Assembly (NCBI GenBank): GCA_946220865.1
Contig: CAMJYM010000011.1
Location: forward strand, 1 to 59,366
Direction: 5' to 3'
Length of the DNA stretch: 59,366 bases
Source: an uncultured Clostridia bacterium
Lineage (GTDB): Bacteria > Bacillota > Clostridia > Saccharofermentanales > DTU023
Of the stretch, positions 24,908-32,453 are shown piece by piece. A model generated the notes under the pieces. That model searched no databases, had not been told where the DNA came from, and saw only the letters and a program-made list of their open reading frames with translations. Made by a program: the position numbers and the translations under genes. Position 1 is the first letter of the stretch. Each line of letters begins with the position of its first letter.

Positions 24908-25901
24908 GAAAAAATTTGTGCAGCCGCTCTTTAATTTCTTCTGGCTGCGTCAGCTCCATCATTTCACGCCGCAAGGCCGCGGCACCGGGCCTGCCTTTGA
25001 GGTAGGCCGCGAGCTGAGGGCGGAATTCACGGACGCCGGTCCATTCACCCAAATCCTCAATGAGACCATCCAGGTGCCGGCAGATGATGTCGGCTTTCTC
25101 CGGTTCTCCGGGGACGAGGCCGTTTTCAAGAATTTCCGCAAAGATCCACGGGCAACCGAGCGCGGCACGACCGATCATGAGAGCCTCTACACCGGGAACT
25201 TTGAGCAGCGTTTCAGCGTCCTGTCGTGTGCGGATATCGCCGTTGGCGACGAGCGGCACTGTGAGTGCTGCAGCCGTGGGAGCAAAGTATTCCCATTGGG
25301 CTTGACCGCTGTACAGGGCCTCCCGCGTGCGTGCGTGTAGGCAAAGCATGGCAGCGCCGGCATCTTCCATGCGTCGGGCAAAGTCCACACAGTTAATATG
25401 TTCGTCATCCCAGCCGAGACGAAATTTTACTGTAATCGCCTTACCATAGGGCGCGGCCGCTTTGACGGCTGCACGAACGAGCGCAGCGGCAAGCTCAGGG
25501 GTTTTCATCAGGGCGGAACCGGCTCCTGTTCGGGTCACCTTTTCGACCGGGCAACCGCAATTCAGGTCAATATGGGTGCAATTTGAATAAACTGGGTGCT
25601 CCAGAACACGGGGTATGGCGACTTCCAGATCCTCAGCGCTTGAAGAAAAAAGCTGTATGGCTGTCGGCAAAAGCGTGTTCTCGATATCCAGGTAACGTTT
25701 GTTTCGCTTGAAATCGCTATCGTGGACAATGCCCCTGGCACTGCAAAGCTCGGTAACGGCCAGGGCTGCTCCAAACTCAGCGCAGAGATTGCGAAAAACA
25801 CGGCCGGTAGCTCCAGCCATAGGGGCGAGAATAAGGCGGTTGGCCAAGATGTTTTGGCCGATTTGAAAGGGTTCTTTAATGTTTTTTATCTTATTCACCA
25901 T
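24894..25901 (-). CDS. dusB: tRNA-dihydrouridine synthase
   Basis: The 335-residue flavoenzyme reduces uridines in the D loop of tRNA with FMN and NADPH. It has an FMN-binding TIM barrel starting APMAGATGRVFR (26-37), the catalytic cysteine in NCGCP (Cys117) and phosphate-binding segments LVANGDIRTRQDAE and ALMIGRAALGCPW. A helical C-terminal RNA-binding part follows. Length fits the family. AGGAT lies 4 bp before the ATG. The subgroup letter is inferred from overall similarity. The unusual point is its 3' end, which runs into the CIRCE element of the downstream hsp20. Confidence 0.9.
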   Translation of the reverse strand: MVNKIKNIKEPFQIGQNILANRLILAPMAGATGRVFRNLCAEFGAALAVTELCSARGIVHDSDFKRNKRYLDIENTLLPTAIQLFSSSAEDLEVAIPRVLEHPVYSNCTHIDLNCGCPVEKVTRTGAGSALMKTPELAAALVRAAVKAAAPYGKAITVKFRLGWDDEHINCVDFARRMEDAGAAMLCLHARTREALYSGQAQWEYFAPTAAALTVPLVANGDIRTRQDAETLLKVPGVEALMIGRAALGCPWIFAEILENGLVPGEPEKADIICRHLDGLIEDLGEWTGVREFRPQLAAYLKGRPGAAALRREMMELTQPEEIKERLHKFFLSTQ

Positions 25902-26255
25902 ATATCCTGTTCACCCTGTTGATGGCAGACAACGCGCTTTTTATCGAAGTCTCACGAAAATTTTACATGAAAAAGGCCGAATATGGTCATGATTTGCAGA
26001 TTTCCGCAGCAGCTTTATTTGTATTATAATGGGTTAAGTCCAAAATATCTGGTCACCTGCGTTTGACTGCTCTGCCTTGGCCGCTTATGCTGTGTCTGCT
26101 GCGTTGGCTGCACCGCGCAAGCTTCCTCTGTACGATGGGTTTGCGCTTAAGTGTCAGCACCTGCCCGTTCTTTCTTCGTCCAGGAGCTTTTGCCCCGAAC
26201 GATTAGAGCCGGGTCGCAGGTCATGACAAATGTGACATTTCGTGGAGGAAATTCA
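25902..26255. other. Intergenic region between dusB and the lipoprotein gene
   Basis: A 354-bp gap between divergent genes. It has a TATAAT at 26025-26030 with a weak -35 (TTCCGC, 26002-26007, 17 bp) pointing right. A small palindrome AAATGT-G-ACATTT (26228-26240) lies just before the SD of the lipoprotein gene. No other gene is seen. Confidence 0.45.
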
Positions 26256-27359
26256 ATGTCCAATAAGATCATCCGCCGGAGTCTACTGCTGACTCTCATT
26301 TTTTGTCTGTGCATCGGTCTTACGGCCTGCGACAAGTTGAATGGAGTCTTGGGTGGAAAAGCAGACGAGGGGGTTGCCCTCCCCTCCATGGAGCAGGAGC
26401 CTCGGGCAGAGGCATTGAGCAAGGATGCTCAGGGGCTGACTGAGTCCGATCATCAATACCTGGCATACGCCAAAGATAAGGCTGAACGCTTCAACACCGC
26501 TTTCAGTGAGTTTGGCACAAAGATGGACAGCTATGTCGATAAAATCTTTACCGCATCTCTGGTCATCAAAGACTCTAAGGAATATACCGAAACCCGCGAT
26601 GCTTTGTATAAGGCCTGTGCGCAGATTGAGCGTGTTCGCCCCGATGCCTTGCCGGAGGAGATGAAAAATCTCTATGAACACCTTTATTACGTTGCCAACC
26701 AGGCGCGCGCCATGCTCACTCAGGTCTTTCAGAGAAACGGAACCAATCTGCCTAAGGCTTACGATGACTGCAAGGCTGTCATTGATCCGGAGCTGAGCAA
26801 AATTAACGCTTTTATTGGCACTGCAGAGTCCACCGGGGTCGATGCAGCTCAGAACGAGCTTGACGCTCTTGACTATGACGCCATCCTGGCTGCACATCCG
26901 GAAAACCGTAATACGGGCAACGTTTCTGATTACGGCATCAAATGGGGTGCGAGCCGCTTTGAGGTGATGGGGGTTGAAGGACTTCTCCCCGATGCCTACA
27001 GCAAAGAAGAACTCGGCTACGCCTGTGATCTCTACAACTATAAGGCAACCCGTTATTATCACTTTAACGAGTACGATCAGCTGGATTCCTACCGTTATGA
27101 TGTCGACGGCTCAACTTTCGACTATACTCATACCTCTGAAGATCCTGTTTACAACGATGTTTATGACCTGGCTCCGCTGGTCATGTATTGGTTCGTCCTG
27201 GATACTCCGGCTCTGCCGCAGACCCCGACGAGCGATGCGAATGGGGTCTACACCGTGTCCTTCGATCTTGCCGCTGAAACTGTGGTCATTGCCGGTGACA
27301 GCACCGCTCCCAATGATCCTATTCGTATCACGGTGACCGCCAAGAGATTGGAAGGCTAG
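26256..27359 (+). CDS. Lipoprotein, possibly DUF3829/YiiG-like
   Basis: The 367-residue protein starts at the ATG behind GGAGGAAATTCA; the longer frame to 26151 is not supported. The N-terminus is a lipoprotein signal (SLLLTLIFCLCIGLTAC) with the lipidated Cys near residue 25. Residues ~55-215 look helical and charged (YLAYAKDKAERFNTAF, MKNLYEHLYYVANQARAMLTQVF), similar in style to DUF3829 proteins. The C-terminal third is beta-rich and aromatic (YHFNEYDQLDSYRYDVDG). No catalytic motif was found. It is monocistronic with a strong terminator. Family assignment is tentative; membrane anchoring outside the cell is well supported. Confidence 0.7.
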   Translation: MSNKIIRRSLLLTLIFCLCIGLTACDKLNGVLGGKADEGVALPSMEQEPRAEALSKDAQGLTESDHQYLAYAKDKAERFNTAFSEFGTKMDSYVDKIFTASLVIKDSKEYTETRDALYKACAQIERVRPDALPEEMKNLYEHLYYVANQARAMLTQVFQRNGTNLPKAYDDCKAVIDPELSKINAFIGTAESTGVDAAQNELDALDYDAILAAHPENRNTGNVSDYGIKWGASRFEVMGVEGLLPDAYSKEELGYACDLYNYKATRYYHFNEYDQLDSYRYDVDGSTFDYTHTSEDPVYNDVYDLAPLVMYWFVLDTPALPQTPTSDANGVYTVSFDLAAETVVIAGDSTAPNDPIRITVTAKRLEG

Positions 27360-27372
27360 TTTCCATATTCCT

Positions 27373-27399
27373 ATCGCCGGCGCTGCCGGCGATTTTTTT
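27373..27399 (+). terminator. Intrinsic terminator of the lipoprotein gene
   Basis: ATCGCCGGC, three-base loop, GCCGGCGAT, then a run of seven T. Confidence 0.92.
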
Positions 27400-27417
27400 G
27401 CGCGACAATATATGGTC

Positions 27418-27542
27418 GACAGCATTTGCGGGTACCGTATATTTGGCAGCAATTTGACCGACAGTATTTGCGGACAGCGTAAATTAAGCAGCATTGCCTG
27501 GCAGCATTAGTCGGGCAGCATTAGTCGGGCAGCATTAGCAGA
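27418..27542. repeat. Nine 14-bp tandem units
   Basis: Units of 14 bp (one of 13) begin at 27418 and run to 27542. The last three read GCAGCATTAGTCGG, GCAGCATTAGTCGG and GCAGCATTAGCAGA. Earlier units are more decayed, so the array looks youngest at the uraA-proximal end. It lies between a terminator and the uracil permease gene, where the promoter of the latter should be. Confidence 0.88.
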
Positions 27543-27592
27543 AGATCAATCATTCAATATGATCGACATGATCGATATGAGAGGAGAACTTT

Positions 27593-28945
27593 ATGAAAAA
27601 CCATCAGAAACTTGGCGAAGAAGCCATTTATTCCATCTCGGAAATTAGTACAGGCAAACGCCTCGTGCTTGGCTTGCAGCACTGTTTCGCCATGTTTGGC
27701 GCCACCATTCTGGTCCCGCTGCTTACAGGCCTGGACGTTTCAACAACCCTCCTGATGGCCGGACTCGGAACCCTGCTGTTTCATTTGATCTGCAAAGGTA
27801 AGGTTCCTGCTTTCCTGGGCTCATCCTTTGCCTTTATCGGCGGATACGCGGCGGTTGCGCCGATGCTCCCGGGACATAAACCGAATCTCGAGATGCTTCC
27901 TTACGCGGGCGGCGGTATTATGGTCGCCGGCCTGCTCTATCTCGTCTTAGCCGGCTTCATAAAAATGTATGGCGCCAATCGCGTCATGCGTTTCTTCCCG
28001 CCGGTGGTCACTGGTCCGATCATCATTTCCATTGGCCTGATTCTTTCCCCTACGGCCATTCAGAGCGCTTCAGCCGACTGGCTCTTAGCTCTTATCGCCC
28101 TGGGGCTGGTTATTATCTGCAATATCTGGGGTAAGGGCATGATCAAAATTATTCCGATCATCGTCGGTCTCTTTGGCTCCTATATCGTGGCCGTAGCCCT
28201 GCAGCGCGTTGACTTTTCGGCAGTTCATGAAGCGGCAAAAATCGGCGCGTTTGCCCTGCCTCTGCACCCCTCAGCCTTTGCAAAATTTGATCTTTCCGCA
28301 ATCCTGACGATCGCCCCGATTGCTCTCGCCACCATGATGGAACACATTGGCGATATCTCGGCGATTTCAGCCACCACCGAGCGCAACTACATTAAGGATC
28401 CCGGCCTGCACCGCACCCTGGCCGGAGATGGTCTTGCTACGGTCCTTGCGGCTTTCTTCGGCGGCCCCGCCAACACGACCTACGGTGAAAATACCGGTGT
28501 ACTCGCGCTGACTCGGGTTTATGATCCGGCCGTGATGCGTATTGCAGCAGTGATCGCTATTGTTCTTTCCTTTATCCCCACGCTATCAGCTCTGATCAGC
28601 ACGATCCCCGGCGCCATCATCGGTGGTATTTCCATGATCCTCTACGGCATGATTTCAGCTATCGGCGTGCGCAACCTGGTAGAAAATCAGGTCGATTTCA
28701 GCCAGAGTCGCAACCTCATTGTCGCAGCCTCCATTCTCGTGTCAGCGATTGGCTTTACGCAGATCGGCGGTGTCTCTTTCACCATTGGCGAACAGGTCAT
28801 CACACTTTCCGGTCTCGCTCTCGCCGCACTTATCGGCATTATCCTGAACGCCGCTCTGCCGGGCAAGGATTATGAGTTCCCAGATGCTACGCCGAAGGGA
28901 ACCGGCGTGAACTTCAGTGGCACAGATACCGAGCCGCTGGACTAA
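27593..28945 (+). CDS. uraA: Uracil/xanthine permease, NCS2 family
   Basis: 450 residues with about 14 membrane segments. It has the NCS2 signatures: QHCFAMFGATILVPLL near residues 29-44, SSFAFIGGY, the TMMEHIGDISAISATTERN motif with its conserved Glu and His, and GGPANTTYGENTGVLALT. These form the substrate site for uracil in UraA-type proton symporters. The SD GAGAGGAG is well placed. A uracil role is likely from UraA-like length and motifs, but xanthine is not excluded. It is alone in its transcript, with a terminator at 29063-29092; no pyr genes or PyrR leader were seen. Confidence 0.9.
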   Translation: MKNHQKLGEEAIYSISEISTGKRLVLGLQHCFAMFGATILVPLLTGLDVSTTLLMAGLGTLLFHLICKGKVPAFLGSSFAFIGGYAAVAPMLPGHKPNLEMLPYAGGGIMVAGLLYLVLAGFIKMYGANRVMRFFPPVVTGPIIISIGLILSPTAIQSASADWLLALIALGLVIICNIWGKGMIKIIPIIVGLFGSYIVAVALQRVDFSAVHEAAKIGAFALPLHPSAFAKFDLSAILTIAPIALATMMEHIGDISAISATTERNYIKDPGLHRTLAGDGLATVLAAFFGGPANTTYGENTGVLALTRVYDPAVMRIAAVIAIVLSFIPTLSALISTIPGAIIGGISMILYGMISAIGVRNLVENQVDFSQSRNLIVAASILVSAIGFTQIGGVSFTIGEQVITLSGLALAALIGIILNAALPGKDYEFPDATPKGTGVNFSGTDTEPLD

Positions 28946-28955
28946 AAGTCTCTAG

Positions 28956-29026
28956 ACTGGCAGCTCCTGGATTGGTAGTTCCCGGTCTGGTAGTTCCCGG
29001 ACAGTCTCTGGACTGGCCACTTCTGC
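28956..29026. repeat. Degenerate 15-bp tandem repeat
   Basis: ACTGGCAGCTCCTGG, ATTGGTAGTTCCCGG, TCTGGTAGTTCCCGG and two decayed units. It lies in the 3' UTR of the uracil permease gene. Confidence 0.75.
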
Positions 29027-29062
29027 ATTAAGAGCTTAAGCATTTTACTTTTAGCTGAATTG

Positions 29063-29092
29063 AAAAGAGCGCCGTGAGCGGCGCTCTTTTTT
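29063..29092 (+). terminator. Intrinsic terminator of uraA
   Basis: AAAAGAGCGCC (29063-29073) with GGCGCTCTTTT (29080-29090) and further T. Confidence 0.92.
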
Positions 29093-29172
29093 ATTCAACA
29101 TTTTTTCTTCAGTCTGCGGGTGTTTGGTCCGTTAAGCTTATCCTAACTGTTCCGTAAAACTTAGGGGGTGCG

Positions 29173-29650
29173 GACAAAATTTCAAGCTGTGGATGGTGCG
29201 CCCGGGCTGGCAGCTTGCTCTCGTTTTAGATTCTCCAAATTCTGCTTAAGTCTGCGAGGTGTGGGCGATTCTGCTCGGGCTGGGGGCCTGCTCTTGTTTC
29301 GGTTTTTCAGAATTTCGAACAAAATTTCAAGTTGTGGGTGGTTAGTCAAAGCAAACTAAGGTCAAAACCATCCACTACTTGAAAACTTGCACGCCTAAAC
29401 CATCCACAACTTGGATTCTTGCACACGGGCCCATCCACTAGTTGCTAAGTTGCTTAAAAATCAGAAAAACCAAAGCAAAACCATCCACTACTTGCAACGT
29501 TGCAAGAAAAAAGTATCCCATCAGGGCGAAAAACGTTGGCCCATCCACTAGTTGAAACGTTGCATAAAAAAGGTGAGCCAACCAGCATGAAAAAAGGCGG
29601 CTCACCCACACCTTGCTACGTTGCACGAAAAAAGGTGCAACTCAGCACGA
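29173..29650 (-). repeat. Modular dispersed repeat, copy B
   Basis: This has the same order of modules as copy A. It begins with two roughly 72-bp repeats ending near GAACAAAATTTCAAG, then GGTGGTTAGTC facing AACCATCC. After that come CCATCCACTAGTTGCA-type modules near 29369, 29401, 29431, 29481, 29531 and 29605, each followed by TTGCA and often an A run. It contains the perfect palindrome TTGCAACGTTGCAA near 29492. It fills the gap between the uraA terminator and the end of the flavodiiron gene. Confidence 0.8.
29566..29606 (-). terminator. Terminator of the flavodiiron gene, built from repeat modules
   Basis: Minus-strand GGTGAGCC and GGCTCACC (29599-29606 and 29572-29579) form an 8-bp stem followed by six T. 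The hairpin lies between two modules of repeat copy B. Confidence 0.75.
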
Positions 29651-29665
29651 ATTTAGCGTTCTGAT

Positions 29666-30883
29666 TTAGCGTTCTTTTTTAAGTGAGTCTGCAATAGCAG
29701 CGGCCAGCGTGCAGAGTTCTTCCTCCTGACTGGTATCGAAGCTGCTTTTCACGGCAAAAGTCTCACCGACCTTCTCCAGGGCTTTAGCACGACTTAAGAT
29801 TTCTTCAGCGATGGCGCAGCCGCGTCCGCCCCAGCTGCCGTTGCCAACGATGCTGAACTTATGCTTATCCCAGTTAAGCATCATGAGCTCACGCAGCAGA
29901 GCATCCATTTTGGGATAAAGTTCAGTGTTGTAGTTATTGCAGCAGAAAACCGCATGCGAGAAACGGAAAAGGTCAGCGATAATAAAGGAGATATTGGTCT
30001 TCGAAACATCGTAGACACGAATTGGCCCGGCATTTTCATCCGCGAGCAGCCCCGCCAACTGGTCGCTGAGTTGCGCCGTATGCTGATACATGGATCCATA
30101 AACGATGACAACACCAGGTTCCTCGGCTTTATAGCTGGCCCAGCAACGGTATTTCTCAAGGATAAGCTCGATGGTTTCGGGCGTCCGGAAAAGGGGTCCG
30201 TGCAAGGGCAAGATGCGTTTGATGGGCAGATCTGCTGCCTTATCCAGGAGCTTCATCACATTGAGGCCCTGGCGACCCACAATATTGCAGTAGTAGCGGC
30301 GTGCTTCATCCAGCCAGTCGCGCTCAAAATCCATCTGGTCGGCAAAGAGGTAACCCGCAATCGCTCCAAAAGAGCCGAAAGCATCCGCCGAGAAAAGCGA
30401 ACCAGTTGTCTCATCAAAGCTGACGAGGACCTCCGGCCAGTGAACATTCGGAGCGGCTATAAAATGCAGGCGGTGGTGACCCGTCTCCAACACATCGCCC
30501 TCTTTTACCACCTGTGCGCGGCTGGAAAAATCGAAGTCACGGTAAAACTGGCCGAGAAAACGTAGTCCCATCGCCGAAACCATTAGCTTCGCCTTCGGAT
30601 ATGCCTCTAACACGGCCTTTACGCTCGCTGCATGGTCTGGCTCAACATGGTGGCAAATCAGCACATCCAGCTCGCGGCCACCAAGAGTATCACTCAGTTC
30701 ATCTAAAAAAGCATCTGCAATGGCGGCATCTACCGCATCGAAGAGGACCGTCTTCTCATCCAGGAGCAGATAGCTGTTGTAACTTACCCCTCCAGGAAGC
30801 GTAAACATATTTTCAAACTGGTCAAGACGGCGATCATTGCCACCGAGATAATAAAGATCCTTGTCCAATAAACGTGCCTGCAT
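29666..30883 (-). CDS. Flavodiiron protein (A-type flavoprotein, O2/NO reductase)
   Basis: The 405-residue protein has a metallo-beta-lactamase-like diiron domain and a C-terminal flavodoxin domain. Iron ligands are visible as H-x-E-x-D-H (His79, Glu81, Asp83, His84), His148, Asp167 and His228. The flavodoxin part begins VVIVYGSMYQHTAQLSDQL with the FMN phosphate loop, and has NYNTELYPKM and GSWGGRG. Such enzymes reduce O2 to water or NO to N2O in the cytosol of anaerobes, using electrons from rubredoxin or F420H2. I start at the ATG with GGAG 5 bp upstream; the longer frame adds 21 unsupported residues. It is monocistronic, with an extended -10 promoter. Confidence 0.92.
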   Translation of the reverse strand: MQARLLDKDLYYLGGNDRRLDQFENMFTLPGGVSYNSYLLLDEKTVLFDAVDAAIADAFLDELSDTLGGRELDVLICHHVEPDHAASVKAVLEAYPKAKLMVSAMGLRFLGQFYRDFDFSSRAQVVKEGDVLETGHHRLHFIAAPNVHWPEVLVSFDETTGSLFSADAFGSFGAIAGYLFADQMDFERDWLDEARRYYCNIVGRQGLNVMKLLDKAADLPIKRILPLHGPLFRTPETIELILEKYRCWASYKAEEPGVVIVYGSMYQHTAQLSDQLAGLLADENAGPIRVYDVSKTNISFIIADLFRFSHAVFCCNNYNTELYPKMDALLRELMMLNWDKHKFSIVGNGSWGGRGCAIAEEILSRAKALEKVGETFAVKSSFDTSQEEELCTLAAAIADSLKKER

Positions 30884-30979
30884 AAACACTCCTTCCTGAA
30901 ATAAAAGCGCCACGCCGTAAGATTTAGTGTGCGGAAAAAAGACCACAGGACTAGGGCTGCGCCTGATCTGTCGGTCAAA

Positions 30980-30988
30980 ATCATATCA
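30980..30988 (-). promoter_or_regulatory. Extended -10 promoter of the flavodiiron gene
   Basis: Minus-strand TGATATGAT (TGN plus TATGAT). A -35 is weak (TTCGCG, 18 bp). The leader would be about 90 nt. Confidence 0.55.
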
Positions 30989-31069
30989 CAAAGTGTAAAC
31001 GTTCGCGAAGGGTGATTGTACGATTGGTCGAGGAGCTGTCGCGGCTTGGCGAGACGCGTAGCAGGACGC

Positions 31070-31097
31070 AAAAAAGGGCCGCCCGAAGGGCGGCCCT
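31070..31097 (-). terminator. Intrinsic terminator of tuf
   Basis: Minus-strand AGGGCCGCC, five-base loop, GGCGGCCCT, then six T. Confidence 0.95.
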
Positions 31098-31134
31098 CAT
31101 TAAGCACTGCAGCGCTCAAAATGTCGCTTGCAAC

Positions 31135-32334
31135 TTACTCGATGATGTCGGAAACCGTGCCGGAACCCACTGTTCTGCCGCCCTCACGGATAGCGAACTT
31201 CAGGCCCTTTTCGATAGCGATCGGCGTAATCAGGTCAACTTCGATGGTGACGTGGTCGCCAGGCATGCACATTTCAACGCCGTCAGCGAGTTCAATAACG
31301 CCGGTCACGTCCGTTGTACGGAAGTAGAACTGAGGACGATAGCCGCTGAAGAAAGGCTTATGACGGCCACCTTCATCTTTGGTCAGGACGTAAACTTCGC
31401 CCATGAACTTGGTATGAGGATGGATGCTGCCGGGTTTGGCGACAACCTGTCCACGTTTGATGGCTTTACGGTCGATACCGCGGAGCAGCAGACCAACGTT
31501 GTCACCAGCTTCGCCTTCGTCCAGGGTCTTGTGGAACATTTCCACGCCCGTGACGACGGAGCTCAGCTGTTCTTCTTCGAGACCAACGATTTCAACCGGA
31601 TCACCGATCTTAACTTCGCCACGCTCGATACGGCCAGTTGCCACGGTGCCACGGCCGGAGATCGTGAAGACGTCTTCGACAGGCATCAGGAAGGGCAGGT
31701 CGGTCGGACGTGTCGGCGTCGGAATGTAGCTGTCCACAGCCTCCATCAGCTTGCGGATGCACTCGTATTCAGGAGCGTTTTCATCGGTGCTGGTGGATTC
31801 GAGAGCCTTGAGAGCGGAACCCTGGATGACGGGAATTTCGTCGCCGGGGAAATCGTATTCGCTGAGCAGGTCGCGGACTTCCATCTCGGTCAGTTCGATC
31901 AGTTCGGGATCGGACATATCGCATTTGTTGAGGAAGACGACAATAGCGGGCACGCCGACCTGACGGGCGAGCAGAATGTGCTCACGGGTCTGAGGCATGG
32001 GGCCGTCTGCTGCGGAAACAACGAGGATAGCGCCGTCCATCTGAGCTGCGCCGGTGATCATGTTTTTGATATAGTCGGCATGGCCCGGGCAGTCGACGTG
32101 AGCATAGTGACGGTTTTTCGTCTCATACTCAACGTGCGAAGAGTTGATGGTGATACCACGGGCTCTTTCTTCCGGAGCCTTGTCGATATTGGCGTAATCG
32201 GTAAATTCAGCGCCGCCTTCGAGAGCCAGAACTTTTGTGATGGCCGCGGTCAGAGTGGTTTTACCATGGTCAACGTGGCCAATCGTGCCGACGTTAACGT
32301 GGGGTTTTGTTCTTTCAAATTTTGCTTTGCCCAT
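31135..32334 (-). CDS. tuf: Elongation factor Tu
   Basis: 399-residue translation GTPase that brings aminoacyl-tRNA to the ribosome. All motifs are canonical: GHVDHGKTT (19-27), DCPGH (81-85) with the catalytic His, NKCD (136-139), and the beta-barrel domains II and III with GRGTVATGRIERG and the C-terminal IREGGRTVGSG. The SD AAGGAGG is strong. It follows fusA by 119 bp that hold an additional promoter, so it can be transcribed with the str operon and on its own. Confidence 0.98.
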   Translation of the reverse strand: MGKAKFERTKPHVNVGTIGHVDHGKTTLTAAITKVLALEGGAEFTDYANIDKAPEERARGITINSSHVEYETKNRHYAHVDCPGHADYIKNMITGAAQMDGAILVVSAADGPMPQTREHILLARQVGVPAIVVFLNKCDMSDPELIELTEMEVRDLLSEYDFPGDEIPVIQGSALKALESTSTDENAPEYECIRKLMEAVDSYIPTPTRPTDLPFLMPVEDVFTISGRGTVATGRIERGEVKIGDPVEIVGLEEEQLSSVVTGVEMFHKTLDEGEAGDNVGLLLRGIDRKAIKRGQVVAKPGSIHPHTKFMGEVYVLTKDEGGRHKPFFSGYRPQFYFRTTDVTGVIELADGVEMCMPGDHVTIEVDLITPIAIEKGLKFAIREGGRTVGSGTVSDIIE

Positions 32335-32395
32335 GAGTATCCTCCTTTTCGATCAACTTATCGCGATCGTTCCCTGGCAATTCGTCACTCCTCCT

Positions 32396-32423
32396 ATTTT
32401 ACACAGATTTGCCTGGTGTGCAA
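32396..32423 (-). promoter_or_regulatory. Internal promoter before tuf
   Basis: Minus-strand TTGCAC (32418-32423), 16 bp, TAAAAT (32396-32401). RNA start near 32389, about 55 nt before tuf. Confidence 0.6.
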
Positions 32424-32453
32424 TCCTATGCCGCGGAGAGTGGACGCAAAGTT

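Noticed and set aside
23620..29630. CRISPR array at the CCATCCACTAGTTGCA repeats
   Set aside because: Units are not identical, linkers are short, variable and partly shared between the two loci, and no cas gene is near.
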